Shown: positions 45,115 to 57,165 of the stretch, in pieces
Layout: every line of letters starts with the position of its first letter
Numbering within the stretch: position 1 is the stretch's first letter
From: Phoenix dactylifera
Lineage: Eukaryota > Streptophyta > Magnoliopsida > Arecales > Arecaceae
Assembly (NCBI RefSeq): GCF_009389715.1
Contig: NC_052393.1
Coordinates: 3,162,001 to 3,226,000, forward strand
Reading direction: 5' to 3'
Length of the DNA stretch: 64,000 nt
Translations under genes and position numbers: made by a program
The notes under the pieces: generated by a model
What the model was told of the DNA's origin: nothing
The model's database searches: none
The model's input: the letters and a program-made list of their open reading frames with translations, nothing else

Positions 45115-45695
45115 TGGGGTTTCCATTTTGCTTCGGCAGCATCCCATTCAATGTTTTTTCCCGGAAGCTTCTACCTCTAAGTTTTCTCAAGGTTAACTTC
45201 GATGGGTCCGTCTTGGACGGAGGTATGCGGGGTAGTGCGGATTTTGTTATTCGGATCCGTCTGCCAGGATCGTGGCTGCAGGGGGCAGTCAACTCTTCGA
45301 CATTTCGGTTCCAGGTGCGGAGTTGAGGGCTGCTTGGGCGGGCCTGCGTCACGCCCAGTGTGTTTTACGAGCCAATGCCATTGTCTTGGAGGAAGATTCG
45401 GCCACGTTTATTAGTTGGATCCGGGGGGGGTCCGAGGGGTAATGGTTATGTCCATCCTTTACTTCAAGATATATGGGCAATGGTGAGGGACGAAGGGGCC
45501 TTCCATGCCAAGCATATTTTCCGTAAAGCTAATGGAGCTGCGGACTGGGTGGCTCGTTATGTAGCTAGCCACTTCGGTAGTACCTTGTAGGCTGGTGATG
45601 GGGAGTTGCTCCTGGCACTCCGAAGTATTTTGTTTTTTGATCTTATTGGGTGTATCTGTACTCGTTAGGTATGATCCACTCGCCTTAGCAAAATA
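45115..45695 (+). pseudogene. LINE RNase H remnant with (AATAAT)n tail
   Basis: Across frames the sequence reads NFDGSVLDGGMRGSADFVI, then HAKHIFRKANGAADWVARYV, and ends FFDLIGCICTR with an AATAATAAT tail near 45690. Frameshifts and stops separate the blocks. It is the fourth RNase H copy of the same LINE family here. Confidence 0.75.
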
Positions 45696-46397
45696 ATAAT
45701 AATAAGCATCTTATTAATAATTTTATTATTATATCGTAGTTATTATTCAAAACAAGGACCTATGATGTTTTTAATATAGTTATACAAACTCTGCCAAACT
45801 AAGAACTTCCATTTTACTATATGTATGTATGTATATATATATTGTATATATTCTAAGATTTTGAAATCCGGACTTGAAAATTATAGAAAAACTACTAATC
45901 CTATATAAGTTTGAAGCCTAAGCCCTTTCATTAGTAAATAGGTTGCGCAACCCAATACTTCAACTATTTAAAAAATAGATAAAGCGACGTCAAATTTGCA
46001 ATCACCGGCTAATCTACCTGACATGAATAAAAGCAGGCCGCAATTGAACCAATCCGATTTAACTAAATTATTCAATGAGTTGTACACTGACCAATTCGAA
46101 CTTAACGAACTTATTAAACGAGTTAAATGGATAAAAACTATTAATCTAATTCCTGTTTATTAATAAACCAATTTGGACGTCCGGCTATGACCCAGACCAC
46201 CTTATATCGAACCCAGATTTGTCATCACGAGTCCGGTTCGTACTTGATCGGCGAAGCCAGCATAGCATTTGCCTTCCCATACCGCGGCGTTGAGAAGCCC
46301 TAGCAGTCGTCCGAGAAGCCGGTAGCCCCTCGTGATCGGCCTTAACCCTGGAGTCGGTTCCCAGCCTCCACGCCGGCGAGCAGCCAGGCCGAGTGCC

Positions 46398-47930
46398 ATG
46401 GCGCCGGCCGCACTGCCTGCTTCCTTTCCCCCGACCCCAATCCGAATCTCACCCACCCTATCCTCTCCCCATTCTGCCGTAAACAACCTTCTCCCCTTTC
46501 CGACCGCCTCTCTTTTTCTCCACGGCTACATCGCTGGGCTGGAACACGCGCCCCTCCTCCCACTCCGGCGAAGTCCCTCCTGCTTCACTCGCTGCACCAC
46601 AAGTACCTCTCCGTCGATCTCCAAGGCCACCTCCGGTAGGTATATTCTCATCCCATCCGTCACCATCTCCTCTCCTCTCTTCTTTCTAATACTCTTATTA
46701 AACCCAACAGTACTTTTCTCGCAAGAACTCGGTCTTGATGAACGGGAGGTCGAATGTCTCCTCCAGAAGCATCCAGAGCTGGAATTGGCCTCTCCAGAAT
46801 CCCTCCACCGCCGCTTACTTTCCCTCCAATCCGTTGGAATCACCGGGCTCGGCCTCCACCGGACCGTGGCCCGACGCCCCAAGACCCTAACCTCACCGGA
46901 GGTTGGACGCTTCATCGATTTCGTCCACAAGGAGCTCGAGGGACTCGAACCCGCGAAGCTCGAGCGCCTGCTGGTCTCCTCCCATCCCCAATTCTTTCCG
47001 GCATTCAGCGCGAAGGTCAGGCTGCTTGTGGATCACGGAATGCCCGGTAACAAGCTGGGGCAAGTCCTCAACGATGTGAACATCTCGAAGGTCTTCGGCG
47101 CGAGACCCATCGAAGGGCTGGAGCGGATGATTGTTTTCCTGAAAGGCTACGGCTGGCCGGAGTTAATCGTCCGCCGCCCTTCGCTTCTGAATCTGGATCT
47201 CGAAAACCAGCTGATCCCGAGGGTCGACTACCTCGCTGAGGTCGGCGCGGGAGACAGGGAGGCCACTGGGCTCATAATCAACAAATGGCCTGCTATCTTA
47301 TCCTGCACCGTAGAGCACTTCCGATCCCACATAGAGTTCTGGAGATCCATTGGCCTCGCCGACAAAGAGGTCTTCAAGATTGCAATGGTGTATCCCCAGA
47401 TCTTCAGCGTAAGTAAGGAGAGGAAGTTGAAGCCCAGAATAGAGTTCCTCCACCAATGCAAGATGAATGCAGAGGACATCTCCAAGTTCTTGATCAAGGC
47501 CCCTCTCTTCGTTAGTCTTTCCTTTGAATACAACCTCTCGAAGAAGCTGGCCTTCCTTGTGAAGATCGGCTACAGACACCGCACCAGAGAGCTGGCCTTG
47601 GCAGTGGGCGCGGTAACGAGGACGAGCTGCGAGAACTTGCAGATGGTGATCGATCTCTTCTTCAGCTATGGCTTCTCCCGTGAGAATGTGTTGACAATGA
47701 GCATGAAACATCCTCAGGTGCTGCAGTATAACCACGAGTCAATGGAGAAGAAAATTGAATTCCTCGTCGAGGGGATGGGAAGAGAGATCGGAGAGCTCTT
47801 GATTTTCCCTGCTTTTCTTGGCTACAAGCTGGATGATCGAATCAGGCATCGATATGAAATGAACAAAGAGATTAGGGGGAAAGGGATCTCAATCAACAAG
47901 CTCTTGAGTTCTCGATCAAGAAGCTCTTGA
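46398..47930 (+). CDS. mTERF family protein, MTERF8/PTAC15-like, chloroplast
   Basis: Two exons (46398-46635 and 46711-47930) join in phase across a 75-bp GT-AG intron (TCCG then TACTT) and encode 485 residues. The N-terminus is rich in Pro, Ser and Arg, like a plastid transit peptide. A series of mTERF repeats follows, with motifs such as LQKHPELELASPESL, RRPSLLNLDLENQLIPRVDY, FKIAMVYPQIFSVSKERKLK, KFLIKAPLFVSLSFEYNL, MSMKHPQVLQYN and LLIFPAFLGYKLDDRI. Overall it resembles Arabidopsis At5g54180 (MTERF8, PTAC15), found with the plastid transcriptionally active chromosome. mTERF proteins bind nucleic acid and affect organelle transcription or termination. Orthology is inferred from memory. I chose the ATG at 46398 because the upstream frame has only a GTG. 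Confidence 0.88.
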   Translation: MAPAALPASFPPTPIRISPTLSSPHSAVNNLLPFPTASLFLHGYIAGLEHAPLLPLRRSPSCFTRCTTSTSPSISKATSGRYILIPSVTISSPLFFLILLLNPTVLFSQELGLDEREVECLLQKHPELELASPESLHRRLLSLQSVGITGLGLHRTVARRPKTLTSPEVGRFIDFVHKELEGLEPAKLERLLVSSHPQFFPAFSAKVRLLVDHGMPGNKLGQVLNDVNISKVFGARPIEGLERMIVFLKGYGWPELIVRRPSLLNLDLENQLIPRVDYLAEVGAGDREATGLIINKWPAILSCTVEHFRSHIEFWRSIGLADKEVFKIAMVYPQIFSVSKERKLKPRIEFLHQCKMNAEDISKFLIKAPLFVSLSFEYNLSKKLAFLVKIGYRHRTRELALAVGAVTRTSCENLQMVIDLFFSYGFSRENVLTMSMKHPQVLQYNHESMEKKIEFLVEGMGREIGELLIFPAFLGYKLDDRIRHRYEMNKEIRGKGISINKLLSSRSRSS

Positions 47931-47977
47931 ATGTGTCCGCCAAGACATTTTACTCGCACACAAACTCTTCACCGTCT

Positions 47978-48108
47978 TGGTACCGAATATCAATACAGTA
48001 CCGTATGCAATTTTTTGAGTATACCGAATGTCATTAGCCATCGGTATCGGTTCCGAATCGGTATGGTATGTCTGGTACTGTTCAGTTCGGTATGGTCGGT
48101 ATACCATG
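47978..48108. repeat. CGGTATGG-rich dispersed repeat, copy 2
   Basis: This second copy of the element at 12848-13002, with ACCGAATATCAATAC, CCGTATGC and CGGTATGGT blocks in order, lies just 3' of the mTERF gene. Confidence 0.6.
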
Positions 48109-48367
48109 GCTGAAGCATGATAAAAATCTGCGCCGCATCTTTTTCATTTTGTAGTTGGATTATTCATGAAATCATAAACATGATGAGCCGGAAATAGATT
48201 CTTCATATCAAGCAAATAGTTTGAAAGAATATTCTGAGTTTCTGCTATACTACTTCTGTTTCAATGAGTAAAACAAATGAATATAAAATGAAAAGTAAAA
48301 CATTAAAAGGAAATGCAGATGAAACTATGAATTTACAACCGCTTTCAGGTTTGAAGTTGATTCTATG

Positions 48368-48790
48368 TCACTCTCCCCGGAGGTCCAAAATCTCAGACAT
48401 CCTTTCGAAGTTTAGAATGGTTGTCATCTGAGAGAGCCGGGCAAATTTGTCTCGCACTGGTCTCTGTGACATCTCAGAGAAATAATTGACCAATGTCCTC
48501 ACCTCGCTATTGAGTTGAAGGCCACCCAGCTGGCTAAACCTTTTCTACATCATGATGACTTCGAGCCTCTTCACTATGAAAGTCTATCATCAGGTGGACA
48601 AAGGAGTCATAGTTGCTGGACAAAGTCTCGACAGCATGAAGAAGCTTTTGCACCCATGTTTTATTGACCTCATTTTCTTCATAGTCAGCATCATTAAGCT
48701 CATAGCTGATGGTTGCCACAGTATTCAACACTGGACAGATTCAGGGTGACGCAGTTGCAAATTTCATAACCGTTCTTCTCAAATTTCAAA
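48368..48790 (-). pseudogene. COG4: Processed pseudogene of COG4 (Golgi tethering complex), C-terminal part
   Basis: On the minus strand VLNTVATISYELNDADYEEN, EVNKTWVQKLLHAVET and NYDSFVHLMIDF are followed, after a frame change, by IVKRLEVIMM-stop-KRF. Next come [36 protein letters not shown] and [16 protein letters not shown] with a stop. These are the near-C-terminal blocks of plant COG4, a subunit of the conserved oligomeric Golgi complex for vesicle tethering. The blocks follow one another without introns. A short piece between HAVET and NYDSF is missing, and stops interrupt it. It is a truncated retrocopy; the functional gene is elsewhere. Confidence 0.85.
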
Positions 48791-48899
48791 ATTCTCTTAC
48801 ATTTTCACCATGTCTTGGGCCATATAAAACAAAATTTAAAAATAAAGAACTTGAAGCTCCAAATTTCTGCAAGCACAAGCAAATGCCACTTAATAGCCG

Positions 48900-49192
48900 G
48901 ATAAAGCTTGAAGGAAAATGATTTATGCTTATTCACCTCCATGACTAAATGATTTCTTTTGAGCTTACACTTACCCACACATTGCGAACAATATTAAAAG
49001 AAGCCATCATGCCTCGATTCTGGAGATCCCTCTGGAATCCTCATCAAATGAGGTCATGGAGACCGGAAATCATATCCAAATGATACTTTAATCAAATAAT
49101 GTGTCAAGAGATTCAGTTGATACAGTCACTAGGTGTTATATATTAGTAACTTGAATTTCCATTATGCCGGTTTTCCTTATATCCTGCATATT

Positions 49193-49232
<40 letters not shown>

Positions 49233-50085
49233 CAAATATTGCATGAGTTTCAGTCATTAGCACAAACTCCACTATTGTTTGATCCAGATCATCACAGGGG
49301 TCGTCATAAATTACATACTTAGTCTTACGTATTGGTATTCTTATATACCTAATAAATGTTTTTTTTTTAAAAAAATTCTCTATATCATCTGCTCTCATCA
49401 TTCCCTAAAGCATGCCTGAATTGCCAAACCTATACATTCTAGTTTGCAAGAAGAGGAAGATAAACAACGTTTTCTTATTCTTGACCAGGAGAAAAACAAC
49501 ACATCCATGTTCATCAATGTTTTACCTTCCCCATGAACATTCAAAATTTAATTAATATCATCGAGAAACTAGCACCAAGCGTAATGCTATACCCTTTCAC
49601 AATTCTATTTCATCCTCCAGGTGCTATTATGATGAATGATCCGACTGGGTTTCTTTTGCTAAGGCATACTTTGTTTATTTAGCAATGCTAAGGTAACAAA
49701 AATCTCACACAAAATGTTATACCTATAATATATAGAAGGTTGTTCGCCAACAGAAATTACAAACACAACTAGTCTATCGCTCCATTGGCTAACAACACAT
49801 ATTTATAAGTTCATTCATGTTATTAGTAAACGTTGCACATCAATTATGTATCTCTTTTACATGAGATTTTTATGTCAATTAATTTATCGATGATATTAAA
49901 ATTATAATTATAAATTTAACTAAGATTGGTTGATGAAAAAAAAGAACTTATTTTTTCTATAAAAAAATAATAAAAAAGGCATACCAGGCGCTGCACAGCC
50001 GCCATATAAACTGATAGGTTAACTAGAAGTGCGGTGCTTAAAATCGCTCGCAGCCGCAGTTTTTACCCTGGCTTAAGGCTTAACA
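48900..50085. other. Intergenic region upstream of EMC8/9
   Basis: AT-rich, with a (TA)17 microsatellite at 49196-49229 and several A/T runs. No gene is supported. The last 100 bp probably belong to the EMC8/9 promoter and leader. Confidence 0.4.
49196..49229. repeat. (TA)17 microsatellite
   Basis: A perfect 34-bp TA dinucleotide run. Confidence 0.95.
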
Positions 50086-50181
50086 TTGTTTCGACCGGTA
50101 CTTAAAGATCCAGGCGGCGCTTACCCCGCTTACCGGAGGAGAGAGGTGCCGGCCCCAGTTCGAACGAGCGACCGGAGAGGT

Positions 50182-50394
50182 ATGGGGGCGGAGTGCCGTT
50201 ACGAAGTAGCGCAGCCTGCGTACATAAAGCTGGTCCTCCATGCCCTCAAGCACCGCTGCTATCCCGTCGGCGGCCTCCTCGTCGGCCGCCTTTCCGACGC
50301 CGATGCCTCCACCGTCCAGATCGCCGATGCCATTCCCCTTACCCATTCCCAGATCGGCCTCCTCCCCTCCCTCGAGCTTGCCCTCATCCAGGTT

Positions 50395-50438
<44 letters not shown>

Positions 50439-53400
50439 TTCGTCTACGAATTGTAACTTATTAGGTTAGGGTTTTCTTTCTTATGTATAGGTAGAAGAAC
50501 ACTTCGGGGCTGAGGGTTTGAGTGTGGTGGGCTACTACCACGCGAACGAGAGGTACGATGACGCCGAGCTTGGGAACGCTGCCAAGAAGATCGGCGATCA
50601 TATTTTCAGATACTTTCCCCGTGCCGCCTTGCTTTTGGTGGGGCTTTCGCTTTTTTTTTCATTCTCTCAATTCTTTATGCGTTTCAGGAATTGTTTGGTT
50701 TTGTTTATTTCATCTTCTTTATTGGTGTTTTGCTGCACCAGTTGGAGAATAAGAGGCTGGAAGAGTTGCTGAAAGGGAAAGGGCGGGGTCTTGCAGTGCA
50801 GGTAATGGTAGTCCTCTTTCTTTTTTTTTTTCTTCTATATCTTTTATTTTTCTTTGTGATCTTTCTTGGAGGAAGAAACATCGAAAGATCAAAGATTCTG
50901 TGTAGAAACTGGATACGGGACTGGATCGATTTTATTTTTTTCTCTCTAAATAATATTCTCGGAAGTTTCTTGTGCATAGGATAGGAGAATAAGTTCTTGT
51001 GCTTGCCGTCGGTTGTATGGTTAGTCATGGAGGAACTCAAGGTTGGCTCCTATATGGATGCTCCTTGCCTCGGCAAAGCAAGAACTTCTTTCAAGCCGTC
51101 AATAAAATTTCATTTGATCAAATTTTCAGATTTTAAGGCAAAATAGATAAACCTGAACAACAAGAATAGGGGAAAGGCAAATAATTGAAGAAGGTTTTCA
51201 TAAAATTTCTGTAGAAAGCAGCTTCAGCTGTTGACATTGTAGGTTCACAAAGTTTATATTGAAGTAAAAACAATTTGATCTTCTGATAGCCCATAGGATA
51301 CCTCAAACAAGTAACTCAACCCAGAGATTATTGGGACCATTACTTATTTTCTGTTCTTATATTTTAATTGTTACCAACCTTCATCTGTTTATTGTTTTAG
51401 ATCTTTTTTTTTTTCCCAAAGAGATATGTATCTGTTCATGTACTGATTTCTTCTCCCTTGAGGTGTCTTAATTTGTTTTAGTCTTTATCTCAAAAGACAT
51501 ATCCTTTGTTCTGGTATTTTACGCTTGCATCCAAGCATCACTCATATTAATGATGGGATGCATCTAAACCTAAGCTTCAAGTACATTTGATGGAGGATGC
51601 AACTCTTACCCTTTAACATCCACTCACACCTCTAGTGTTTATAAATAGGTCGTGGTTTGTTTACTCCTATACATCCTAATAATAGCAGGAGAGTAAGAGT
51701 TCTTGAATTTGAGGGAGGATGCGCTCTGAGTTATTTATCATATCTAACTTTTTCACAAGGAAGAGATTTCTCGAATTTCTTGTACTTTCATCTCCATCTT
51801 TCAAAGTTTTTGGTCCTTTTCCTTTGCATTTGGGCTAAGGGATTGATTCAGATTCACCCTTCAGCTAACTTAACAGGATGTATCTTAAGGTGGGCATAAT
51901 TTTGTTGACTCTTGGATGTGTCCTATATTGATTGGGTCTGCCATTTGATGCAACTAACAAATTGAAGGACATGTCTTTCTGGAAAAATACCCTAATCAAC
52001 TGAGACATTCCTCTTTGGAGGAACCCAAGGGAGGAATCCACTATGTCAACAGACATGTTCATCCCAAAGAGAAAAAAGGGATTTCAAACATAAAAAACAA
52101 AATTTGAGTCGTAGTGTTAACATGGAATCAGAAAAAGAGTAATAATCTCTATCGATTCCCGCATGATTCAAAGTATATACCAATAACATTTTGAAAAAAT
52201 AAATCGATGCATCGACTGAGGTTATTGGTTTTAACTATCATTTTCTCCTAATAGGATTCATCTATAAGAAATTGTGGTGAAGACTTTAGTGCAGAATTCA
52301 CGAACTATGTGCATATTACAAGCTAATGCAAATTTATTCGATTTAGCACGCTACAACTTGCTATAGAACCTTGTTTCCTAAATGCACCAGAGGTCCAAGC
52401 CTAATATGTTGGAGCCTCACTAGGGCTGTCAGTGGGTCAGGTCTTGGGAAACCTGACTCAATTAACCTGGTTTACCTTGATCTTTTAACTCAATTACCGA
52501 ATTGTGACCTAAGGCAAACCTAGTTACCTGACTTGAAACTTGGGTCAGCTTCAGGTTTAGGTCGATCTGACCTGATTATGTTTGACAAGACCCTTATATA
52601 CATAAACAGATACATGCATGAGAAAGTATTTTTAGACCATCGGATTGTGTGGTCTGATCAAACAATTGAGGGGTTGTTTTGGTATGTAATAGTAGAGAGT
52701 GGAGATGGTATGGTGACCTAGTTTGTGTTTCTTGCCCGCTCTATTTGGGTACAATGGAGAGAAGAGAAGAAAAGAGACAAGAGAACAATTCTCTCCTCTT
52801 GTTTGGATGTATAGGAGAGAAAAGGAAAAAATATTTGGACTTTCTGCTTTGGGGACAAAAAAGGAATAAAGAACTTATTTTGAGCATTTGGCTTCTTTTG
52901 TACGAAATCTTTCCACTTTCGGAGAAAACAAATTATGGTTTTGATGAGAAATGATTTCTCCCTATGTCTCTTACTTTCTCTGTACTTGTCCATTATTTTC
53001 CTAATTAAACGAGAGAAATTCGATCTCTCTTTACTTTCTCTTCTCTCCATTTCTCTGAATCCAAATAGGTTTTGATTCTCACTAGGTAGAATCCTAGCCC
53101 CATCCATGTGCCTTATTGATGTCCGCTAGCACTTGGTCATCTAGCATCAACAACCACAAGCCATCTTGTTGGTCCTCTCCCCCAGTCCCTTTCTCCCTAG
53201 TCCTCTCTTTGGTCCTCTCTCCTATCCTTCTCCTTGCTTTTGCTACTCCCCCACCTTATATCTTGCTCTTGCCATCATTGTTCCATACTTACCCCGCATT
53301 GCCTCTTGCTGCTGGTAGCTGAACCTTAACTCTAGCATCCTGATCCAAGACTCACTGAAATCCTCTAACCCTCTGCTGCCGGCACTCGACTTCTTTGCCC

Positions 53401-56096
53401 CTTGCTAGTTGCCCCTTACTTTCTCCCATCCTGGCTAGCCATTACCACTAGAGAAGTGCCAACCCCAATGCCTTTTCCTCCTAAAACAAAACCTGTTTGC
53501 TATTTAGTTAAGTCAAGTTGGGTGCTTGATACAGGTTGGGTTGTCTTGTCAAAGGTCTAGGTTGGCTCAAACCTTGACTAGACTTTAACGGGCTTGTTTG
53601 CAATCCTGTGCCTCACATCCATGAGGCTATTAGAGGTATTTTGTGATGACATGGATACCTACTTATGTAGACCTATTTAGGGTAAATGCCGTTTCTCATG
53701 CTGTTGCAGCAGAAGCGCTGCTGCCATAAGAGGGATTAAAGAGATAATTCTTTTCTAGTGATTTATGAATTTCTTCAGTAAACCAAATAATAGTTTAGTA
53801 GCCATTGAAACTGTCTTATGATCTCTAACAAGTTTTGGCAGCCATAATGGGTGATTATGAATGGGCTTTGATCTCTTCTGCTTGATACTTTTTACATTTT
53901 TTGCATCTCGCAGGCCTTCTCACAGGATCTAATATATGTAAAAGTAAAACCAACATATAAAATAAAGATATGAGAATTTTTAAAGTTTTGAGGTAGCATT
54001 TTTTGGGAACTATACACTTTGTTCCTCTCTACTTTGCCCCAGTTAGACTTGGCCCCTGTTGATTTTAAAAAATCTCAGACTGGCCAACGAAATGAACTTT
54101 CTGTCCTGAACCTATGCTTCTGTCCATTTCCCTATTGACACTGTCAACAACCATGTTCGAGTAAGGCCATAATGCCTTTATTACTTCTGAGAAAGACTTC
54201 AATTGTGTTCCCTTGTCATTTTCACTTTCTTTAAACATCTAAGAGCAAACCAATGTTCACCACATCCTCTGCTCCCTCCGTCACCCCTCCGCCTTCCTCG
54301 TTGGCAATTCACCACCACCCAGCAATTCGGCTTCTCTTTAGCCAAGGAGGCTGCTTGCATGTGCTAGATTGAGCAGATCAATCCAAAGGGTTGTGGTCAA
54401 TTGGATGATATGGGTTTAGCACCTTGGCAACAAAGACTTAAAATTTCTGGTGGAAGCAAAAAGGAAAAAAGAAGAAAAAAAGGAAATAAAAGCAAATTAA
54501 ACAGATATGAACTGAGAAACTTGATTTGATTAATTGGATTGCAAGTCTCTGTTTGAACTAGAGGATGGATTGAGTACACCATTGATCTACAAAAGCTCCA
54601 GGGCAGGTTAGACATTATTGAGGAAGACAAGATTCCTAATTCTAACGTACACAGACTACGTCCTAGTGATGCTTCGTGTCGCTAGTTCTGCTTTAATTTT
54701 GTGAATGCGAACGAGAGAACAATTTATTCCTTTTCCTTTATAATGATTGACATTATACGGAACTGCCTGAAAGCACCTTGGGTAGATAATTCTAGGGGTT
54801 CTTGTAACTGTCTTGATCTACAACTGCTACCCTTGATCAAACTGCCTTCATCATGTGCTCCTTACGTGCACCAGATCTTGCATGAAATAAACACTGTCGT
54901 AGGACACATGGCCTTCTGTGAAATTTTAGGGTAAACAATATCCACACATACACACTTAATTTGGGTTCTTCAAGCCCCTCTCTGGTTCCCTCTGAAAAAA
55001 TCCGTATATACACATGTAGATCTGTAAAGTTTCATATTAGCTTTCCTGAGAAATGATATTTCATATTCTTGTGTAGAATTTGCTTCCAACATCATGTTGT
55101 TATAACATCCTGTTTGGAGCCTATTCTGCCTCCTAAGGGAGCATCAGATTGGAACAACTCAAAAGTTTTTTTTCCATAGAAAGCATAGGCAAAAACCGGT
55201 CATTATTGCTCGAGGAATAGTTCATAGAGTGAAGACTTGGATGGTTTTACTTTAGTTGCTGGATGACCTTGTAATGATTTGCAAATGGTTTGTATACTCT
55301 TTATGCAGAGTCTCAATATTGTTGCTTGAAGTTCTCTCCACATTCACGTCTTCCTAGTTTGAATTTGGTATCATGCTTCTTTGATAGTCTTGTTTTCTTT
55401 TTTGCGGCTGTGGATGTTCAATTTTGTGCCCATTTTCTACTTGTACCACCTTAGTTTCTGCCAGTATATAATTAATATTCTCAGTGGTTTTATCTCTCTC
55501 AAAAAAAGAAAATCAAAGGATGATGATTACTTGGTCAAGACAAGAATTCTTGGAAGTGAAATTGAAACATATGCCTCTAATTTGAGATGGTGCAGAGGCT
55601 AAGGTTTCTGATTTTATGCCATTCATGGAGCTTGTTATCTACAGTTAGTCTATAGTTAGCCAGTGTTTTTTGTTGACTGTCTACTTCATTTAAATGAGTG
55701 GTTTATGATACATTGTTTGTTTGCAGTAAGTGCCTTTGTGCTTTCTTATCTTGCTCATCTACTGTGCAGCTGTACACAAGGGATTCATCAAAAAGCTGGC
55801 GGCAAGCTGGATCAGATGATAGCAGTCAGCTGCTGACTATAAAAGAGCCCTCAGCCAACATAGTATTGTTGGATTATATTACTTCTGAGAAATGGCAAGA
55901 CGTAGTCGATTTTGATGATCATCTTGATGACATTAGCAAGTAAGCTCATGTTGATTATGATGTAATATCTTTCACTATTTTCATGAATCATTCTGTACAT
56001 ATTGCTACAGGTGCAATATTCGAGACTCGAGTTCTTTCTTTAATCTTTTCTTTTTTTGAGTGCAGAGATTGGCTGAATCCTGATCTCTTCAAGTAA
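50182..56096 (+). CDS. ER membrane protein complex subunit 8/9 homologue
   Basis: Five exons (50182-50391, 50491-50637, 50742-50801, 55770-55939 and 56066-56096) join in phase, with GT-AG introns, to encode 205 residues, close to the family's length. The protein starts MGAECRYEVAQPAYIKLVLH, has the MPN-like fold signature GGLLVGRL and GLSVVGYYHANERYDDAEL, and ends VDFDDHLDDISKDWLNPDLF. The family forms the cytosolic part of the ER membrane complex, which inserts transmembrane helices into the ER. The Arabidopsis member is At5g55940. The variable LENKRLEELLKGKGRGLAVQ is encoded by the short exon 3. Intron 3 is nearly 5 kb and carries an inverted-repeat element. No lesion is visible in the coding sequence. 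Confidence 0.92.
50399..50435. repeat. (CT)18 microsatellite in EMC8/9 intron 1
   Basis: A perfect CT dinucleotide run a few bases after the donor site of intron 1. Confidence 0.92.
52738..53072. mobile_element. Inverted-repeat element (MITE) in EMC8/9 intron 3
   Basis: The left end (TCTATTTGGGTACAATGGAG then AGAAGAGAAGAAAAGAG) is an imperfect inverted copy of the right end (CTTTCTCTTCTCTCCATTTC then TCTGAATCCAAATAGG). The 335-bp segment is purine-rich on one arm and pyrimidine-rich on the other and has no coding sequence. The target duplication is not clear. Confidence 0.6.
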
Positions 56097-57165
56097 TTTG
56101 TTCGCTACTTGCTGGTAACGTCATTACTGGGCTTATTTAGTCAATATCTGTCATTTTTCTGGTTGAATTTTTCTTGCACTGCAATTGAAAGCATTCAAAA
56201 TGTTGGGCTATTGTACCAGCCACGTAAAGTGGATTGGAGTGCTTTGATTGGAACAAGTAAGCTTTTGATTGCTTCAAAACATCAAGCAGAAGAGAATTTC
56301 TATCCTGTCGTTTAAAAGAACAGATAGTTTGCAGGTCCTCTCTCCTTTCTTGGTTTTAACTTGCTTCAAGTAATACAATTTTAGATATGTTCGCAGTCTT
56401 GTATATGTAATCTCTCTAGTTCCAGTTGTTTCCAGTTTAATATATAGAAGCCTGGGGATTTTATTGGCCTTATGCCATCGTCAGAATTTTGTATCATATT
56501 TATGGTTCTAATTATTTAAATTCTTGTTTTCCCAATGTGGCTTGCAGTCAGTTGAAGGTTATTAGGTAGCTTTTATTTGCTGTAGGATCAATGTAAAAGC
56601 ATCTCCATGTCGGTCTCTGTGTCGCTGGAAAGAAGCCCACATGGTTCACAAATTTTGGGATCGGTAATTTTGCCTGGTCCGATGTACAATGCTGGCTTTT
56701 TTCTAGCACAGCGGCCCTGCATAGATCTTGGTTTGTACGCATCTATGCATTTGCATGAATCTGCTGACTCCAGTCCAATCAAGATTTATCAAGCTTCAGG
56801 TTGTGATCAAGCTTGTCTTGATCAGGCTCTAGGCTCAAATTCGTGCAAGTCCTTTTCCCCGAAAAAAAAAAAGAAGATTTTTTGAGACAAGTTGGTTTCT
56901 TCATCATATGTTTGAGCGTGGTATGCCCAATTTTCTATCAAGCCAATAAATGTAGTGCCTACTTTAACATATTTAATAACCATAAATCGAGCTGAAATGA
57001 ATCGAGATTGTGCGAAGATCATAGAGCATCAAATTCTAGCTTGCCATTTATTTCGTTTGTCATGCAAAAGACACGATCATGGTAAGTTCTGGCATGACAT
57101 TTATTGCAGATAACATACTTAAAAAGGCAAGTGGGGCCTGCAATACGGAAGCTTCGGAAATGATT
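56097..57165. other. EMC8/9 3' UTR and intergenic spacer
   Basis: The first few hundred bases are probably the EMC8/9 3' UTR. The rest, up to the convergent subtilase pseudogene, has no recognisable gene. Confidence 0.4.
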
